A DNA stretch of 64,000 nucleotides from an uncultured Acetatifactor sp. (GCA_910577185.1 CAJTLR010000013.1:1-64000), one strand, 5' to 3'. Shown: positions 23,539-33,526, counted from the first letter of the stretch. Notes: generated by a model not told the origin, from the sequence alone. Numbers and translations: made by a program.

Positions 23539-25353
23539 ATGCCATTAATGGGTAGTTTATATGTTGGATCATCAGGATTACAGACAAGTCAGAATGCGCT
23601 GAACACCACAGCGCATAATCTTACTAATATCGAGACCACCGGCTATGTCAGACAGCAGGTGCAGCAGTCTACAAAGAGTTACATGACTCTTTCCATAGAC
23701 GTCAAATCCGTCAACAACAAACAGACGGGTCTGGGTGTCACTTATTCCAGGGTAAAACACATAAGGGATTTTTTCCTTGACAAAGCATATCGCAGGGAGT
23801 CCGGGCGCAGCATGTTTTATCAGGTGTCCAGCGAGGTGATGGAGGAAGTGGAGAGCCAGCTGGGCGAGATGAACGGCGAGGCTTTTCAGGCCACGCTCAC
23901 GGATTTCTGGACTGCCATCCAGGAGCTTGCAAAGGATCCGGCCAGTTCCGTGACCCAGGGGCTGCTGGTACAGCGGGCGGCAGAATTCATCCAGAAGGCA
24001 GAGGCCGTCTACGATGGATTCTGCTCGTATCAGAATAATCTGAATGCCCAGGTGAAGGACCAGGTGGATAAGATCAACAGCTATGGAAAACAGCTGACTG
24101 CCTTAAACCAGGCCATCAGGGCCATTGAGGCGGGCGGGATAGAGAGCGCCAACGACATGAGGGACGCCAGAGACCAGATACTGGACGAATTGTCGAAGAT
24201 GGCAGATATCGATTTCGGCGAGGATATGCACGGGGATGTCTGGGTAAAGCTGGAGGGAATGGATTTTGTAAAAGGTGACAGTTACTATGAGATCGGCCTG
24301 GATGTGGATGATTCCACGGGATTTTATACCCCCTTCTGGTTTCAGAATGCCACATACAGAACCCTTCCGAACGGCACCAGGGAATACATAATCGAGGGAG
24401 CGGAAGTCTTTAATTTGAATAAAGAGATTTCCAGTGACTTAAATACGGATATCGGCGGACTGAAGGCCATTTTGCTGGCAAGGGGCGACCATAGGGCCAA
24501 TTACACGGATGTGGCCGACCCGGAGAAATATCAGAAAGTATCCCAGTCCGTCCTGATGAACATCCAGGCCGAGTTTGACCAGCTGATTCACAATGTTGCC
24601 ACGAAGGTGAATGAGATTCTGGCAGGGGCTGCCGGTGTGAAAACGGGATATATAGAGGTGACGGATGCCAACGGTAACACGTCGCTGAAGAAAGTAAATT
24701 ACTGCCTGGCCGATTCCAACGGCTATATGAGGAAGGACGATGGCAGCCCCATCCAGATGTTCGGAAAGGTTTCTTCCGAAGGATATGAAAAGGTAACGCT
24801 GGCAGGGCCCATACGGGATGAAAATGGAAACCCGCTGCTTGATGGGAACGGGAATCAGGTGGTTCCTGGAGGCACAGAGTGCTGGGTTTATATAGAAGAG
24901 AACAGTGCGGATCCGGATGCAGATCCTCTGGGGCTTTATACCATAAAGAACCTGCAGGTGGACGCGGAGCTGATGCAGAAGCCTTCCATGCTGGGATTCC
25001 GCCTAGAGGACGGTTCGGAGGACAAGGCGACGGCAGAAGCGCTGAAAGACGCTTTCCTGGAGGAATCCTATTCCCTGAATCCCAATGTGAAGAAAAAAGC
25101 CAGTTTTGTGGATTACTATGACGACCTGGTGGCCCAGGTTGCCAATTCGGGCTATGCTTTCCGGAGCATATTTGTGAACCAGGAGAATACGGTGGAGTCC
25201 ATCTACAGCGCCAAGGAGCAGGTGGCAGGTGTCTCTTCCGATGAGGAACTGTCCAATATGATTAAGTTCCAGAATGCGTACAATGCTTCCAGCCGTTATA
25301 TCAATGTGGTTGACCAGATGCTGGAGCACCTTCTCAACACGCTTGGCGTATAA
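23539..25353 (+). CDS. flgK: Flagellar hook-associated protein 1 FlgK
   Basis: This 604-residue hook-filament junction protein is secreted through the flagellar apparatus. The N-terminal rod-type motif (NTTAHNLTNIETTGYVRQ, about 22-39) and the C-terminal segment (YNASSRYINVVDQMLEHLL) form the D0 coiled coil. The centre is variable and holds a beta-rich part (about 360-470). GAGAGGTAAATGTT precedes the ATG. A second, longer flgK follows 105 nt downstream, so the junction may use two FlgK types. Confidence 0.95.
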   Translation: MPLMGSLYVGSSGLQTSQNALNTTAHNLTNIETTGYVRQQVQQSTKSYMTLSIDVKSVNNKQTGLGVTYSRVKHIRDFFLDKAYRRESGRSMFYQVSSEVMEEVESQLGEMNGEAFQATLTDFWTAIQELAKDPASSVTQGLLVQRAAEFIQKAEAVYDGFCSYQNNLNAQVKDQVDKINSYGKQLTALNQAIRAIEAGGIESANDMRDARDQILDELSKMADIDFGEDMHGDVWVKLEGMDFVKGDSYYEIGLDVDDSTGFYTPFWFQNATYRTLPNGTREYIIEGAEVFNLNKEISSDLNTDIGGLKAILLARGDHRANYTDVADPEKYQKVSQSVLMNIQAEFDQLIHNVATKVNEILAGAAGVKTGYIEVTDANGNTSLKKVNYCLADSNGYMRKDDGSPIQMFGKVSSEGYEKVTLAGPIRDENGNPLLDGNGNQVVPGGTECWVYIEENSADPDADPLGLYTIKNLQVDAELMQKPSMLGFRLEDGSEDKATAEALKDAFLEESYSLNPNVKKKASFVDYYDDLVAQVANSGYAFRSIFVNQENTVESIYSAKEQVAGVSSDEELSNMIKFQNAYNASSRYINVVDQMLEHLLNTLGV

Positions 25354-25458
25354 GGCAAAGCCTGCGGGAACGAAGCGTAATAAGAACCGGACAGAACGCA
25401 ATATCCGCAGAAAGCGTCAGTTGCGGATTATGGCAGGAACGGAATAGGAGAATAGAAT

Positions 25459-27561
25459 ATGCCTTCACAATTTTTTGGATTAAATATAGCGTATACCGGA
25501 TTGCTGGCCAGCAATGCGGCACTGAATACCACCAATAACAATATAGCAAATGTGCAAACGGAAGGATACAGCAGGCAGCAGGTAAGCCAGGAAGCGGCCA
25601 ACGCCATACGGGTGTTCCAGACTTATGGCTGTGCGGGAGCCGGCGTGGACGTGATTGCCGTCGAGCGTATCAGGGATGGATTCTATGACTCCAGGTACTG
25701 GGTCAACAATGCAAAGGTGGGAGAGTACGGCCACAAACAGTATTATATGAAGCAGCTGGAGAGTTTCTTTGACGACAACGGCCAGAATGCCGGATTTAAG
25801 ACGGTGTTTGACCAGCTGATGATCACGGGACTGCAGGCGTGGATGGATAATCCGGGTGATCTTTCCGTGAAGAAACAGTTTGTGGGATTTGCGGATTCCC
25901 TGGCGGAATATTTTAACGGTGTTGCAGGGAATCTGGAAAAACTGCAGAAGGACGTAAACCAGGAGATCAAGGTTAAGATTGACGAGATCAATTCCATTGC
26001 CAGTGAGATCGCTACCCTGAACAAACAGATCAATACCATAGAACTGTCCGGCAACATGAAAGCAAACGAGCTGAGGGACAGAAGGGAACTGCTTCTGGAC
26101 CAGCTGTCGGAAATCGTGGATGTGGAGACTTCGGAGAGGCCTATCACGGATCCCAACAATCCGGGGCAGGAGAGCGGGGCAAACCGTTTTATGGTCAAGA
26201 TTGCCGGAGGGCAGGTTCTGGTAGACGGAAATGACTATAACGCTCTGGAATGTGTGGCCAGAACATCAGGGGAAAAGGTGAACCACACGGATGTGGATGG
26301 CCTGTATGATGTGTACTGGGTCAACGGATCGAAGTTTAACCTCTACAATGCCGCCATGGGAGGCTCCCTCAAAGGGCTTGTGGACATGCGGGATGGCAAC
26401 AATGGGGAGTATTTTACCGGCAATATTACAGATATAGGCACTACGACGGACCAGGACGGAATTTCCCATGACACGGTCACCGTGGAGGTGGGAAAACACT
26501 ATCTCACGGATTTGAATAAATGTAATCTCTCGGAGAGCGGAGGCGTTATCAATCTGGGAGGACGGGAGTATTACTATGATTCCTGGTCCTATAACGTCAG
26601 TTTCGACCAGAACGGGGAACCCGTTTACTCCTATACCTTTACCATGTCTGCCTCAACCCAGGACGGTGGCTTAAATGAACAGCGCATTACCAATGACAGG
26701 GTTGGGAAAGACGCTACCGTGGGTACGGGTATCTCTTATCAGGGTGTGCCTTACTATATGGCCCAGATGAATGAATGGGTGAGGACTTTTTCCCAGAAGG
26801 TCAATGACGTGCTGACGGGCGGTTATTCGGGAACAACCCCGGGTGTTGATCTCTTTGCTGCAGATAAGGCAGCGGGAAGCGGCCAGTATGTTTTTTCGGA
26901 CACATACAGATACGATTTGTTTTTACAGCAGGTAGAAGCGGAAATAGAGACAGAGTTCAAAAAAGCCAGGGAAACGAAAAAGCAAGAACTTGAGAATCTC
27001 AATCCGAATTGGACTGAGGAACAGGTGGAAGAGGAACTGCAGAAGCTGGATCCGGCGCTGCGTGCAACGGCCGAGACCCAGGTGAAACAAAAGGCCAGTA
27101 TGTCGGTGTCTGTGGGGAAGGGTATCACGAATAATGACAATTATTATTTGATGACCAGCAAGAATTTCAGTGTTTCCTCCACCATAGAAAATGATCCCAG
27201 CCGTCTGGCGAATAAGACGAAGCCGGATGATGGCCCGGAGCAGAATGACCTGATTCAGGATCTGAAGGATCTGGTGACGGATAAAGGAAAGATGAGCTTC
27301 CGGGGAAGCTCCGCATCGGAATTCCTGCAGTGTATCCTGGGGGATGTGGCCCTGAACACCAAAAGGGCAGAGACTTTTTACCAGAGCTATAAGGATATTG
27401 CATATTCCATAGACAGCCAGCGCATTTCCATTTCCGGCGTGGATGAAGATGAAGAGGCAGTGAATCTGGTAAAATATCAGAACGGGTATAATCTTGCGTC
27501 AAAGATGATTCAGGTTCTGACGGAGGTCTATGACAGACTGATTCTCCAGACGGGCGTATAA
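25459..27561 (+). CDS. flgK: Second FlgK-type hook-associated protein
   Basis: This 700-residue FlgK homologue has N-terminal NTTNNNIANVQTEGYSRQQV (about 23-42) and C-terminal NLASKMIQVLTEVYDRLIL. Its middle contains a larger beta-rich insertion (about 240-440) and a charged coiled-coil segment rich in Lys/Glu (about 490-540). The two FlgK proteins are clearly different in sequence, so they are old duplicates. AGGAGAATAGAAT precedes the ATG. It lies between the first flgK and flgL, in the sigma-28 operon. It might sit at the same junction or form a separate junction ring; the sequence does not tell. Confidence 0.93.
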   Translation: MPSQFFGLNIAYTGLLASNAALNTTNNNIANVQTEGYSRQQVSQEAANAIRVFQTYGCAGAGVDVIAVERIRDGFYDSRYWVNNAKVGEYGHKQYYMKQLESFFDDNGQNAGFKTVFDQLMITGLQAWMDNPGDLSVKKQFVGFADSLAEYFNGVAGNLEKLQKDVNQEIKVKIDEINSIASEIATLNKQINTIELSGNMKANELRDRRELLLDQLSEIVDVETSERPITDPNNPGQESGANRFMVKIAGGQVLVDGNDYNALECVARTSGEKVNHTDVDGLYDVYWVNGSKFNLYNAAMGGSLKGLVDMRDGNNGEYFTGNITDIGTTTDQDGISHDTVTVEVGKHYLTDLNKCNLSESGGVINLGGREYYYDSWSYNVSFDQNGEPVYSYTFTMSASTQDGGLNEQRITNDRVGKDATVGTGISYQGVPYYMAQMNEWVRTFSQKVNDVLTGGYSGTTPGVDLFAADKAAGSGQYVFSDTYRYDLFLQQVEAEIETEFKKARETKKQELENLNPNWTEEQVEEELQKLDPALRATAETQVKQKASMSVSVGKGITNNDNYYLMTSKNFSVSSTIENDPSRLANKTKPDDGPEQNDLIQDLKDLVTDKGKMSFRGSSASEFLQCILGDVALNTKRAETFYQSYKDIAYSIDSQRISISGVDEDEEAVNLVKYQNGYNLASKMIQVLTEVYDRLILQTGV

Positions 27562-27677
27562 GTATGCAAAGCTTTCCGGGCTGTTCAAAGCGCCGGCCCG
27601 GACAAAATAAATTTTTCACACGCAAATTTGTGCCTGCGGTCCAAATTCGCAGGTTACTGAAAGGCATGGGGATTCTT

Positions 27678-29717
27678 ATGAGAATAACAAATAAAATCAT
27701 GCAGAGGAATAATCTGTCAAATATCAATACCAACAAGATATACCAGGACAGGCTGAGTACACAGATGTCCTCCCAGAAGAAGATCAACCGCCCCTCCGAT
27801 GATCCGGTGGTGGCCATCAGGGCATTGCGCCTGCGCAGCAATGTGACGGAGATTACCCAGTATTACAGCAAAAATATTCCCGATGCGGAGAGCTGGCTGA
27901 AAGTAACCCAGGATGCCATATCAAATCTGTCCCAGATTATCACCAATATGATTGCCCGCTGTAACAGGGGCTCCAACAGCGATCTGACCACGGCAAACCG
28001 GAAGATTATTCTGGAGGAAATGCAGAATCTGGGGGAAACGGTTTATTCTACAGGGGATTCTGACTATGCGGGCAGATATGTGTTTACCGGTTACCGCACG
28101 GACACATCGCTTAGTTTCCTGTCGGGAAAGACCCAGAATTACACCATCACGGAACAGCTGGACAAAACAGCCATCGATTCGGTGATAAAGGTGGATACGG
28201 ACAAACTTCTGGACATCAATTCCACCAACTATGAGGACTTCAATGTAAACGAGGATGACATTTCCTCCGTGGAGGTTCAGAGAATCCGGCTTGCATACAA
28301 TGACTGTTCCCTGTATGGGGAATATGACAACCTGAAAACAGAACAGAACAAGCTGGTGGAAGAGGCTGTCAAGGATGCAAAGGCTTTGAACGCTGCACTG
28401 GCGGGAAAAAATATTGTCATAGGCAATGTGGATCTGAAAAATCTCAGTGAAAATGACAGAAATACGATTCAGGCGGCGATTGATGGTGTGGTTGCTGACC
28501 TGGAAGCTGGTGGCGCAGATGCGGCTGAGATTGAAAAGCTGAAAAACTGGCAGGAGAATCCGGAGGGACGTCTGAAGGATTATTATAAAGATATTAATGG
28601 CAAACTTGATGCTGTAAATGCAACACTGGAGGGCACTGGCATTGCCATGCAGGTGGGGGACGCCCTGGATTTCCAGACCATTAATGCCAATTCTGAGATT
28701 GCCAATACAATGGGGCAGAACTGGTCCCAATCCTGGGAGGACAATAAAACGGCCTTTTCCCAGCTGTCTGCTCCCAAGATAGAGTTTACGGATCCCAACG
28801 ACCCCAACAATAAATTCCTGGGTGAAACCTGGGGAGGGGGATTTGCGGAAGGCGGGGGAACGGATGCCATCACTATGATGCATTCCTATGAGGATCCCTA
28901 TGTATACGCTGCCCAGAATGATGATGCCATTGTATATGTTCCCGAGACAGGGGAAATCCTTCTGGGGAAAAACCGCTATAAGACATTGAGCGGTACCAAG
29001 GATAATGAAGCAACCGCGGTGGAAAACGAGCTGGAAATCCGCGTCACCTATGACAAGAACAACTGGCAGAAGGGTGACCTGCGTCCCGAGCATTATTTCT
29101 ACTGTGAAGCGGATCCGGAGGAAGAAGGAAGAACAGACCGTATTATTTATAATGATACCTATCTGACGCCAAACGCGGAGCGCCAGGTGATCGAATATGA
29201 TGTAGGATTTAATCAGAGCATCCGGATCAATTCCACGGCGGATGAGTGCTTTAAGCATGGCATCGGCAGGGAAGTGGACGATATTGTGAATGCCATGCAG
29301 GATGTGCTGGATCTGGAGGGCGTGGTGGCCGATATCCAGACTGTGATGGACTCCCTTCCGGCTGACAGCGAGAAACGCCCTGAACTGCAGAAGAAACTGG
29401 ATGCGGCCAACAAGGCCCTGACGCTTGCCAAGGATAAGGAGCAGAAGCTGTTTGAGCACGGGATCACGACTTTCCAGAAACATCTGGACGAAGCAAACCT
29501 TTGTGTCACCAACTGCGGTTCCAGGGAGAGCAAACTGGAGCTGATCAAGAACCGCAGCCAGAACCAGAAAACCACATATGAAACCCTCAAGAGCGAGAAT
29601 GAAGACATCGATATCACGGAAGTGGCAATCGAACTCAATGCGGCGGAACTGACTTATGATGCAGCCTTAATGGCAACCGGTAAGGTGATGCAGACCACTC
29701 TGCTGAATTTCATCTGA
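27678..29717 (+). CDS. flgL: Long flagellar hook-associated protein 3 FlgL
   Basis: The family ends are clear: N-terminal MRITNKIMQRNNLSNINTNK and RPSDDPVVAIRAL, and C-terminal LNAAELTYDAALMATGKVMQ. FlgL usually has about 300 residues; this one has 679, with a large central insertion (about 200-560). That region has long helices and an acidic, aromatic-rich part and probably forms surface-exposed domains. The ATG at 27678 begins the family N-terminus; the frame is open from 27564 but without a ribosome site. It ends the flgM-flgL operon. Confidence 0.93.
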   Translation: MRITNKIMQRNNLSNINTNKIYQDRLSTQMSSQKKINRPSDDPVVAIRALRLRSNVTEITQYYSKNIPDAESWLKVTQDAISNLSQIITNMIARCNRGSNSDLTTANRKIILEEMQNLGETVYSTGDSDYAGRYVFTGYRTDTSLSFLSGKTQNYTITEQLDKTAIDSVIKVDTDKLLDINSTNYEDFNVNEDDISSVEVQRIRLAYNDCSLYGEYDNLKTEQNKLVEEAVKDAKALNAALAGKNIVIGNVDLKNLSENDRNTIQAAIDGVVADLEAGGADAAEIEKLKNWQENPEGRLKDYYKDINGKLDAVNATLEGTGIAMQVGDALDFQTINANSEIANTMGQNWSQSWEDNKTAFSQLSAPKIEFTDPNDPNNKFLGETWGGGFAEGGGTDAITMMHSYEDPYVYAAQNDDAIVYVPETGEILLGKNRYKTLSGTKDNEATAVENELEIRVTYDKNNWQKGDLRPEHYFYCEADPEEEGRTDRIIYNDTYLTPNAERQVIEYDVGFNQSIRINSTADECFKHGIGREVDDIVNAMQDVLDLEGVVADIQTVMDSLPADSEKRPELQKKLDAANKALTLAKDKEQKLFEHGITTFQKHLDEANLCVTNCGSRESKLELIKNRSQNQKTTYETLKSENEDIDITEVAIELNAAELTYDAALMATGKVMQTTLLNFI

Positions 29718-29797
29718 TTTTTCGGGCAGACTTTTCCGGCCCGGATCATACCGTTCATTTTATCGAAGTGGCGAGGCCGCTTCAGGACAGGAGTGCT

Positions 29798-30256
29798 ATG
29801 AAGATCAATACTAAAATATTCGGAGAAATAGAGATTTCAGAGGATAAAATCGTGACTTTCCGAAACGGCATTATCGGTTTTCCGGAACTGAGGCGTTTTG
29901 CACTGCTGCATGACGAGGAGAGGGGAACCAATGCGGGAATCCGCTTCCTGCAGTCGCTGGAGGAGCCGGGATTTGCCATGCCGGTGATGAATCCGCTGGA
30001 TGTAAGGCCGGATTACGATCCGGAGGTGGAAGACGAACTGCTGGCCAGCGCAGGAAAGATTACCCCGGAAAACCTTCTGGTACTGGTGACAGTGTCCGTT
30101 CCCGAAGACCTGACTAAAATGAGTGTAAACCTGCAGGGGCCTTTTATCATCAATATTGAGGAGCGCAAAGGCTGCCAGATCATATTGGAAAGCGGAAATT
30201 ATCCTGTGAAATTTCCCATTTATGACATCCTGCAGGCGGGAAAGGCAGGTGCATAA
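29798..30256 (+). CDS. fliW: Flagellar assembly factor FliW
   Basis: This 152-residue protein binds flagellin and also CsrA. When flagellin is exported, freed FliW sequesters CsrA and so relieves repression of flagellin translation. The family signatures are FRNGIIGFPELRRFALLHD, MNPLDVRPDY and a conserved LVTVSVP segment. ACAGGAGTGCT precedes the ATG at 29798. csrA begins 1 nt after its stop, the standard pairing in Gram-positive flagellar loci. Confidence 0.97.
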   Translation: MKINTKIFGEIEISEDKIVTFRNGIIGFPELRRFALLHDEERGTNAGIRFLQSLEEPGFAMPVMNPLDVRPDYDPEVEDELLASAGKITPENLLVLVTVSVPEDLTKMSVNLQGPFIINIEERKGCQIILESGNYPVKFPIYDILQAGKAGA

Positions 30257-30257
30257 T

Positions 30258-30476
30258 ATGCTGGCATTGTCGAGAAAGAAAAATGAGGCCATTATCATCA
30301 GCAATAATATTGAGGTGACGATTCTGGAGGTGAAAGGCGACCAGGTTAAGGTGGGGATCACGGCACCAAAAGATGTTCCCATTTACCGGAAGGAAGTGTA
30401 TCTCCAGATTCAGGAGGCAAATAAGGAAGCAGTGAATGTGGACGGCATGGAAGCCCTGCGGAATCTGCTGGGGTGA
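30258..30476 (+). CDS. csrA: Carbon storage/translation regulator CsrA
   Basis: This 72-residue homodimeric RNA-binding protein blocks ribosomes at GGA motifs, classically in flagellin leaders. The family N-terminus MLALSRKKNEAIII and the DVPIYRKEVYLQIQ segment (RNA-contact helix region) are present. It lies 1 nt after fliW. The leaders of both flagellin genes here carry GGA motifs near or over the Shine-Dalgarno sequence and are the expected targets. Confidence 0.97.
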   Translation: MLALSRKKNEAIIISNNIEVTILEVKGDQVKVGITAPKDVPIYRKEVYLQIQEANKEAVNVDGMEALRNLLG

Positions 30477-30525
30477 AATGTCACAGACGGTTACGATGTT
30501 GTAACCAAAATTTCGGAATGTTGGT

Positions 30526-30552
30526 TAATTTTTAAAGAAAAAATTCCGATAA
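30526..30552 (+). promoter_or_regulatory. Probable sigma-28 promoter of flaG-fliD
   Basis: TAAT (30526-30529), a 15-nt spacer and TCCGATAA (30545-30552) differ from the flgM promoter at one base in each box. It lies between csrA and flaG. Confidence 0.55.
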
Positions 30553-30629
30553 AACAAATAGACGCAAAGGAATATCGGGAAGCAGGATGCTCCCGGTGTG
30601 CGGATATTAGATACAAGGAGGTGGATGAA

Positions 30630-31064
30630 GTGGCAATTGAACCGATTTCAAGTGTAATGACATTCCAGGCACAGGGAAATGTAGTACAGAGGCCACAGGC
30701 TTCCGTGGAGACGGAGAAGCCGGAGAGCAGCAGTACAGCAAGTGTACCGGCTGCAGAGTATGTAGACAGAACAACAAGTGTGGTGGAGAACTCACAGGAC
30801 AAGGGCCAGGCAGACGGCGGCGACCAGAACAAGGATCAGCAGGCATACCATGAGAAGGTCAGAAAAGCCGTTGAAACCCTGAACAAGAGAATGGCCAATT
30901 CCGAGGCAGTGTTCGGCATTCATGAGGATACCAACCGTGTGACGATCAAGATCGTTGATAAGAGCACCAAGGAAGTGATCAAGGAACTGCCCCCGGAAAA
31001 GACGCTGGACATGATCGCAAAGGTCTGGGAGATGGCAGGCATCCTTATCGACGAGAGGCGCTAG
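30630..31064 (+). CDS. flaG: FlaG family flagellar protein
   Basis: This 144-residue protein is of the FlaG type, which in other bacteria affects filament length. The N-terminal 70 residues are Ser/Gln/Glu-rich and disordered. The conserved C-terminal domain (about 80-144) has FGIHEDTNRVTIKIVDKSTK followed by the ELPPEKTLDMIAKVWEM segment. GTG at 30630 is preferred because AAGGAGG lies 8 nt upstream; a GTG at 30621 overlaps the ribosome site. fliD follows 73 nt downstream. Confidence 0.93.
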   Translation: MAIEPISSVMTFQAQGNVVQRPQASVETEKPESSSTASVPAAEYVDRTTSVVENSQDKGQADGGDQNKDQQAYHEKVRKAVETLNKRMANSEAVFGIHEDTNRVTIKIVDKSTKEVIKELPPEKTLDMIAKVWEMAGILIDERR

Positions 31065-31137
31065 GCCCGGGTGAGGATGATGCATCCTGAAATGTGACAG
31101 GGATGTTCTTCACGTAGTTTGAAAGGAGAGATTGATT

Positions 31138-32976
31138 ATGCCAATGAGATTGACCGGCTTAATGTCCGGCATGGATACGGAATCCGTTATCCAGCAGCTG
31201 GTGGAAGCCAAAAAAACCAAGGTGACGACTGCTGTGAAAGCACAGAAGTCACTGAAATATAAGCAGGATGCATGGAAGACGCTGAATACCCAGATCCTGA
31301 ACTTGTATAACAAGTCCCTGAGCAATATGCGCTGGGAGAGTTCCTTTGTGAAGAAGACCACAAAGGTATCCAACAGCAATATCGTATCGGTTATCACGGG
31401 CGAAGGCGCCATGAACAGTGTGCAGAACCTGAGAGTGGACCAACTGGCCAGATCCGGCTATCTGACAGGCGGTGAGATGAAGCTTGCAGATGGGGCAGAA
31501 GGAGATAAGGTTACCAGCGACACCAAGCTGAGCGACCTGGGATTTCCGAAGGGCGGCGGTACCATCCGGGTGACAATCAACGGGGAATATGCGAATATCA
31601 CTGTTGATGAGAATTCCACAGTAGGAAATTTTGTAAAGGCGCTGCGGGAAACGGGCGTAAACGCTAACTTTGACGAGGCCAACGGCAGAATCCACGTATC
31701 TTCCAAGGAGCCGGGGGCTGCTGCGAACTTTGAGATTAGCGGAACGGATATAGGCGGGCTGGAAGCCCTGAGCAAGCTGGGACTGAGTTACAACACTGCT
31801 GCAAATGCAGATGCGATTTTAAAGAGCAGACAACAGAACATGCTTGACTCCTTTAAGAAGATGGCAGAAACTTCTGGATCACAGCTGAAGGAGAGGCTGC
31901 GTAAGAACGGGGTTGAACTGGATAATCTGAAGGCTGAAGATATGACTGACGAAGTCATGGCAGTGATGGAAAAGGTTGTTGAAAAAGAGAAAGAGCAGAC
32001 CACCCTGGGAGATGACTACAAGAACCAGCTGGGAAGCTTTGGCGACAATGTTTCACAGTTGAAAGTGGATGCGGAAAGGCTGAAGACCATAAAGGACGAA
32101 GCCCAGAAAGCCGAGGATGAGGAAAGGGCACCCAAGAAGACATCCGGTGAAGATGCCGTGATTTATCTGAACGGTGTGAAATACACTTCTTCCTCCAACA
32201 GCATCAAGGTCAATGGCCTGACCCTGACAGTGAATGCAAAGACGGCTCCGGGTGAGGAAGTTACCATCACTACGCAGGACGACACCGATGGCATTTATGA
32301 CATGGTGAAGAATTTCCTGAAGGAGTACAATACCCTGATCAACCAGATGGATAAGCTGTACAATGCAGATTCTGCAAAGGGATATGAACCCCTGACAGAC
32401 GAAGAGAAGTCCGCAATGTCCGACAGCGCCATCGAAGAATGGGAGAAGAAGATTACGGATTCCATTCTGCGCAAGGATGAGTCCCTGGGAACCATTTCCA
32501 ACGCCATGAAGAAAATCATGATGGAAGGTGTGGAAGTAAACGGGAAGAAAATGTATCTTTCCAATTTCGGCATCAACACTCTGAGCTATTTCTCCGCTCC
32601 CGAGAATGAGAAAAACTCATATCATATCGACGGAGACCCGGACGATTCCGCTACTTCCGGAAATGCCGATATGCTGAAGTCCATGATCGCAAACGATCCG
32701 GATACCGTGGTGGCATTTTTTACCGGACTGGCGAAGAACTTGTACGGCGAGATGACCGAGAAGATGAAGCATACGGAATACAGTTCTGCATATACGGCTT
32801 ATGAAGATACGAGAATGCAGAAAGAGTATGACGATTATACGGTAAAAATCAAAGAATTGGAAAAGAAGCTTGCAGATTACGAAGATAAGTGGTATGCTAA
32901 ATTTGCGGCAATGGAAACAGCAATGGCAAAGATGCAGAACAATGCCAGTGCGGTAACGTCCTTGCTGGGCGGCTGA
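31138..32976 (+). CDS. fliD: Flagellar filament cap FliD
   Basis: This 612-residue cap protein promotes flagellin polymerisation at the filament tip. The N-terminal MPMRLTGLMSGMDTESVI and the C-terminal coiled-coil region (about 540-610) are diagnostic. A long helical insertion (about 220-340) enlarges it beyond the typical 450-500 residues, in line with the large FlgK and FlgL here. The ATG at 31138 lies after AAAGGAGAG; an upstream in-frame TTG is less likely. Confidence 0.95.
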   Translation: MPMRLTGLMSGMDTESVIQQLVEAKKTKVTTAVKAQKSLKYKQDAWKTLNTQILNLYNKSLSNMRWESSFVKKTTKVSNSNIVSVITGEGAMNSVQNLRVDQLARSGYLTGGEMKLADGAEGDKVTSDTKLSDLGFPKGGGTIRVTINGEYANITVDENSTVGNFVKALRETGVNANFDEANGRIHVSSKEPGAAANFEISGTDIGGLEALSKLGLSYNTAANADAILKSRQQNMLDSFKKMAETSGSQLKERLRKNGVELDNLKAEDMTDEVMAVMEKVVEKEKEQTTLGDDYKNQLGSFGDNVSQLKVDAERLKTIKDEAQKAEDEERAPKKTSGEDAVIYLNGVKYTSSSNSIKVNGLTLTVNAKTAPGEEVTITTQDDTDGIYDMVKNFLKEYNTLINQMDKLYNADSAKGYEPLTDEEKSAMSDSAIEEWEKKITDSILRKDESLGTISNAMKKIMMEGVEVNGKKMYLSNFGINTLSYFSAPENEKNSYHIDGDPDDSATSGNADMLKSMIANDPDTVVAFFTGLAKNLYGEMTEKMKHTEYSSAYTAYEDTRMQKEYDDYTVKIKELEKKLADYEDKWYAKFAAMETAMAKMQNNASAVTSLLGG

Positions 32977-33057
32977 TAACAGGTTTCATAAAAGAAAATA
33001 GCCGGAACTGCGGCAGCGGTTCCTGCTACAGAGCGATGAATATAGGTTGTGTACCGG

Positions 33058-33093
33058 CCGTAACATGGCACCGCAGTGCGGGGCATGTTACGG
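33058..33093 (+). promoter_or_regulatory. Strong hairpin in the fliD-fliS spacer
   Basis: CCGTAACATG (33058-33067) pairs perfectly with CATGTTACGG (33084-33093), with an inner CCGC/GCGG stem. There is no T-tract, so it is not a classic terminator. It lies 50 nt before fliS and may be an mRNA-stability element or processing site that sets fliD and fliS levels apart. Confidence 0.55.
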
Positions 33094-33142
33094 CAGACCA
33101 GCGCCCGGCCAAGGCACAGGTGATGAAAGGTAGGATGTATTT

Positions 33143-33526
33143 ATGGCGTTTCCCAGAGCGTATGGGCAGTATAACAACAGTAAAATATTGACGGCTTCCC
33201 CTGCAGAGCTTACACTGATGCTCTATGAAGGAGCGATCAAATTCTGCAATATTGCTATCGTAGCGGTGGAACATAAGGACATTGAAAAAGCACATATCAA
33301 TATTCAGAAAACAGAGCATATCATTGATTATTTCCGGCAGACACTGGATATGAAATATCCGGTGGCGGAAGATTTTGAAAGGGTTTATTCCTACTTGAGC
33401 CAGAGACTCATTGAGGCCAATGTGCGGAAGGACAAGGAAATTCTGGAAGAGGTGAACGGGCATCTGCATACCATGCGTGATACCTGGAAGGAAGTCATGA
33501 AGAAGGGCAGGGAACAAGGGGTATGA
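33143..33526 (+). CDS. fliS: Flagellin export chaperone FliS
   Basis: This 127-residue four-helix protein binds the flagellin C-terminus and prevents early polymerisation. Family motifs are the N-terminal YGQYNNSKILTASPAELTLMLYEGAIKF and HINIQKTEHIIDYF. AAAGGTAGG precedes the ATG. It overlaps the next gene by 4 nt (ATGA), so translation is coupled. In other bacteria FliS also binds FliW/CsrA partners. Confidence 0.96.
   Translation: MAFPRAYGQYNNSKILTASPAELTLMLYEGAIKFCNIAIVAVEHKDIEKAHINIQKTEHIIDYFRQTLDMKYPVAEDFERVYSYLSQRLIEANVRKDKEILEEVNGHLHTMRDTWKEVMKKGREQGV

Noticed and set aside
27921..29483. 520-codon minus-strand frame opposite flgL
   Set aside because: flgL is fully supported on the plus strand; the antisense product has no recognisable motif.
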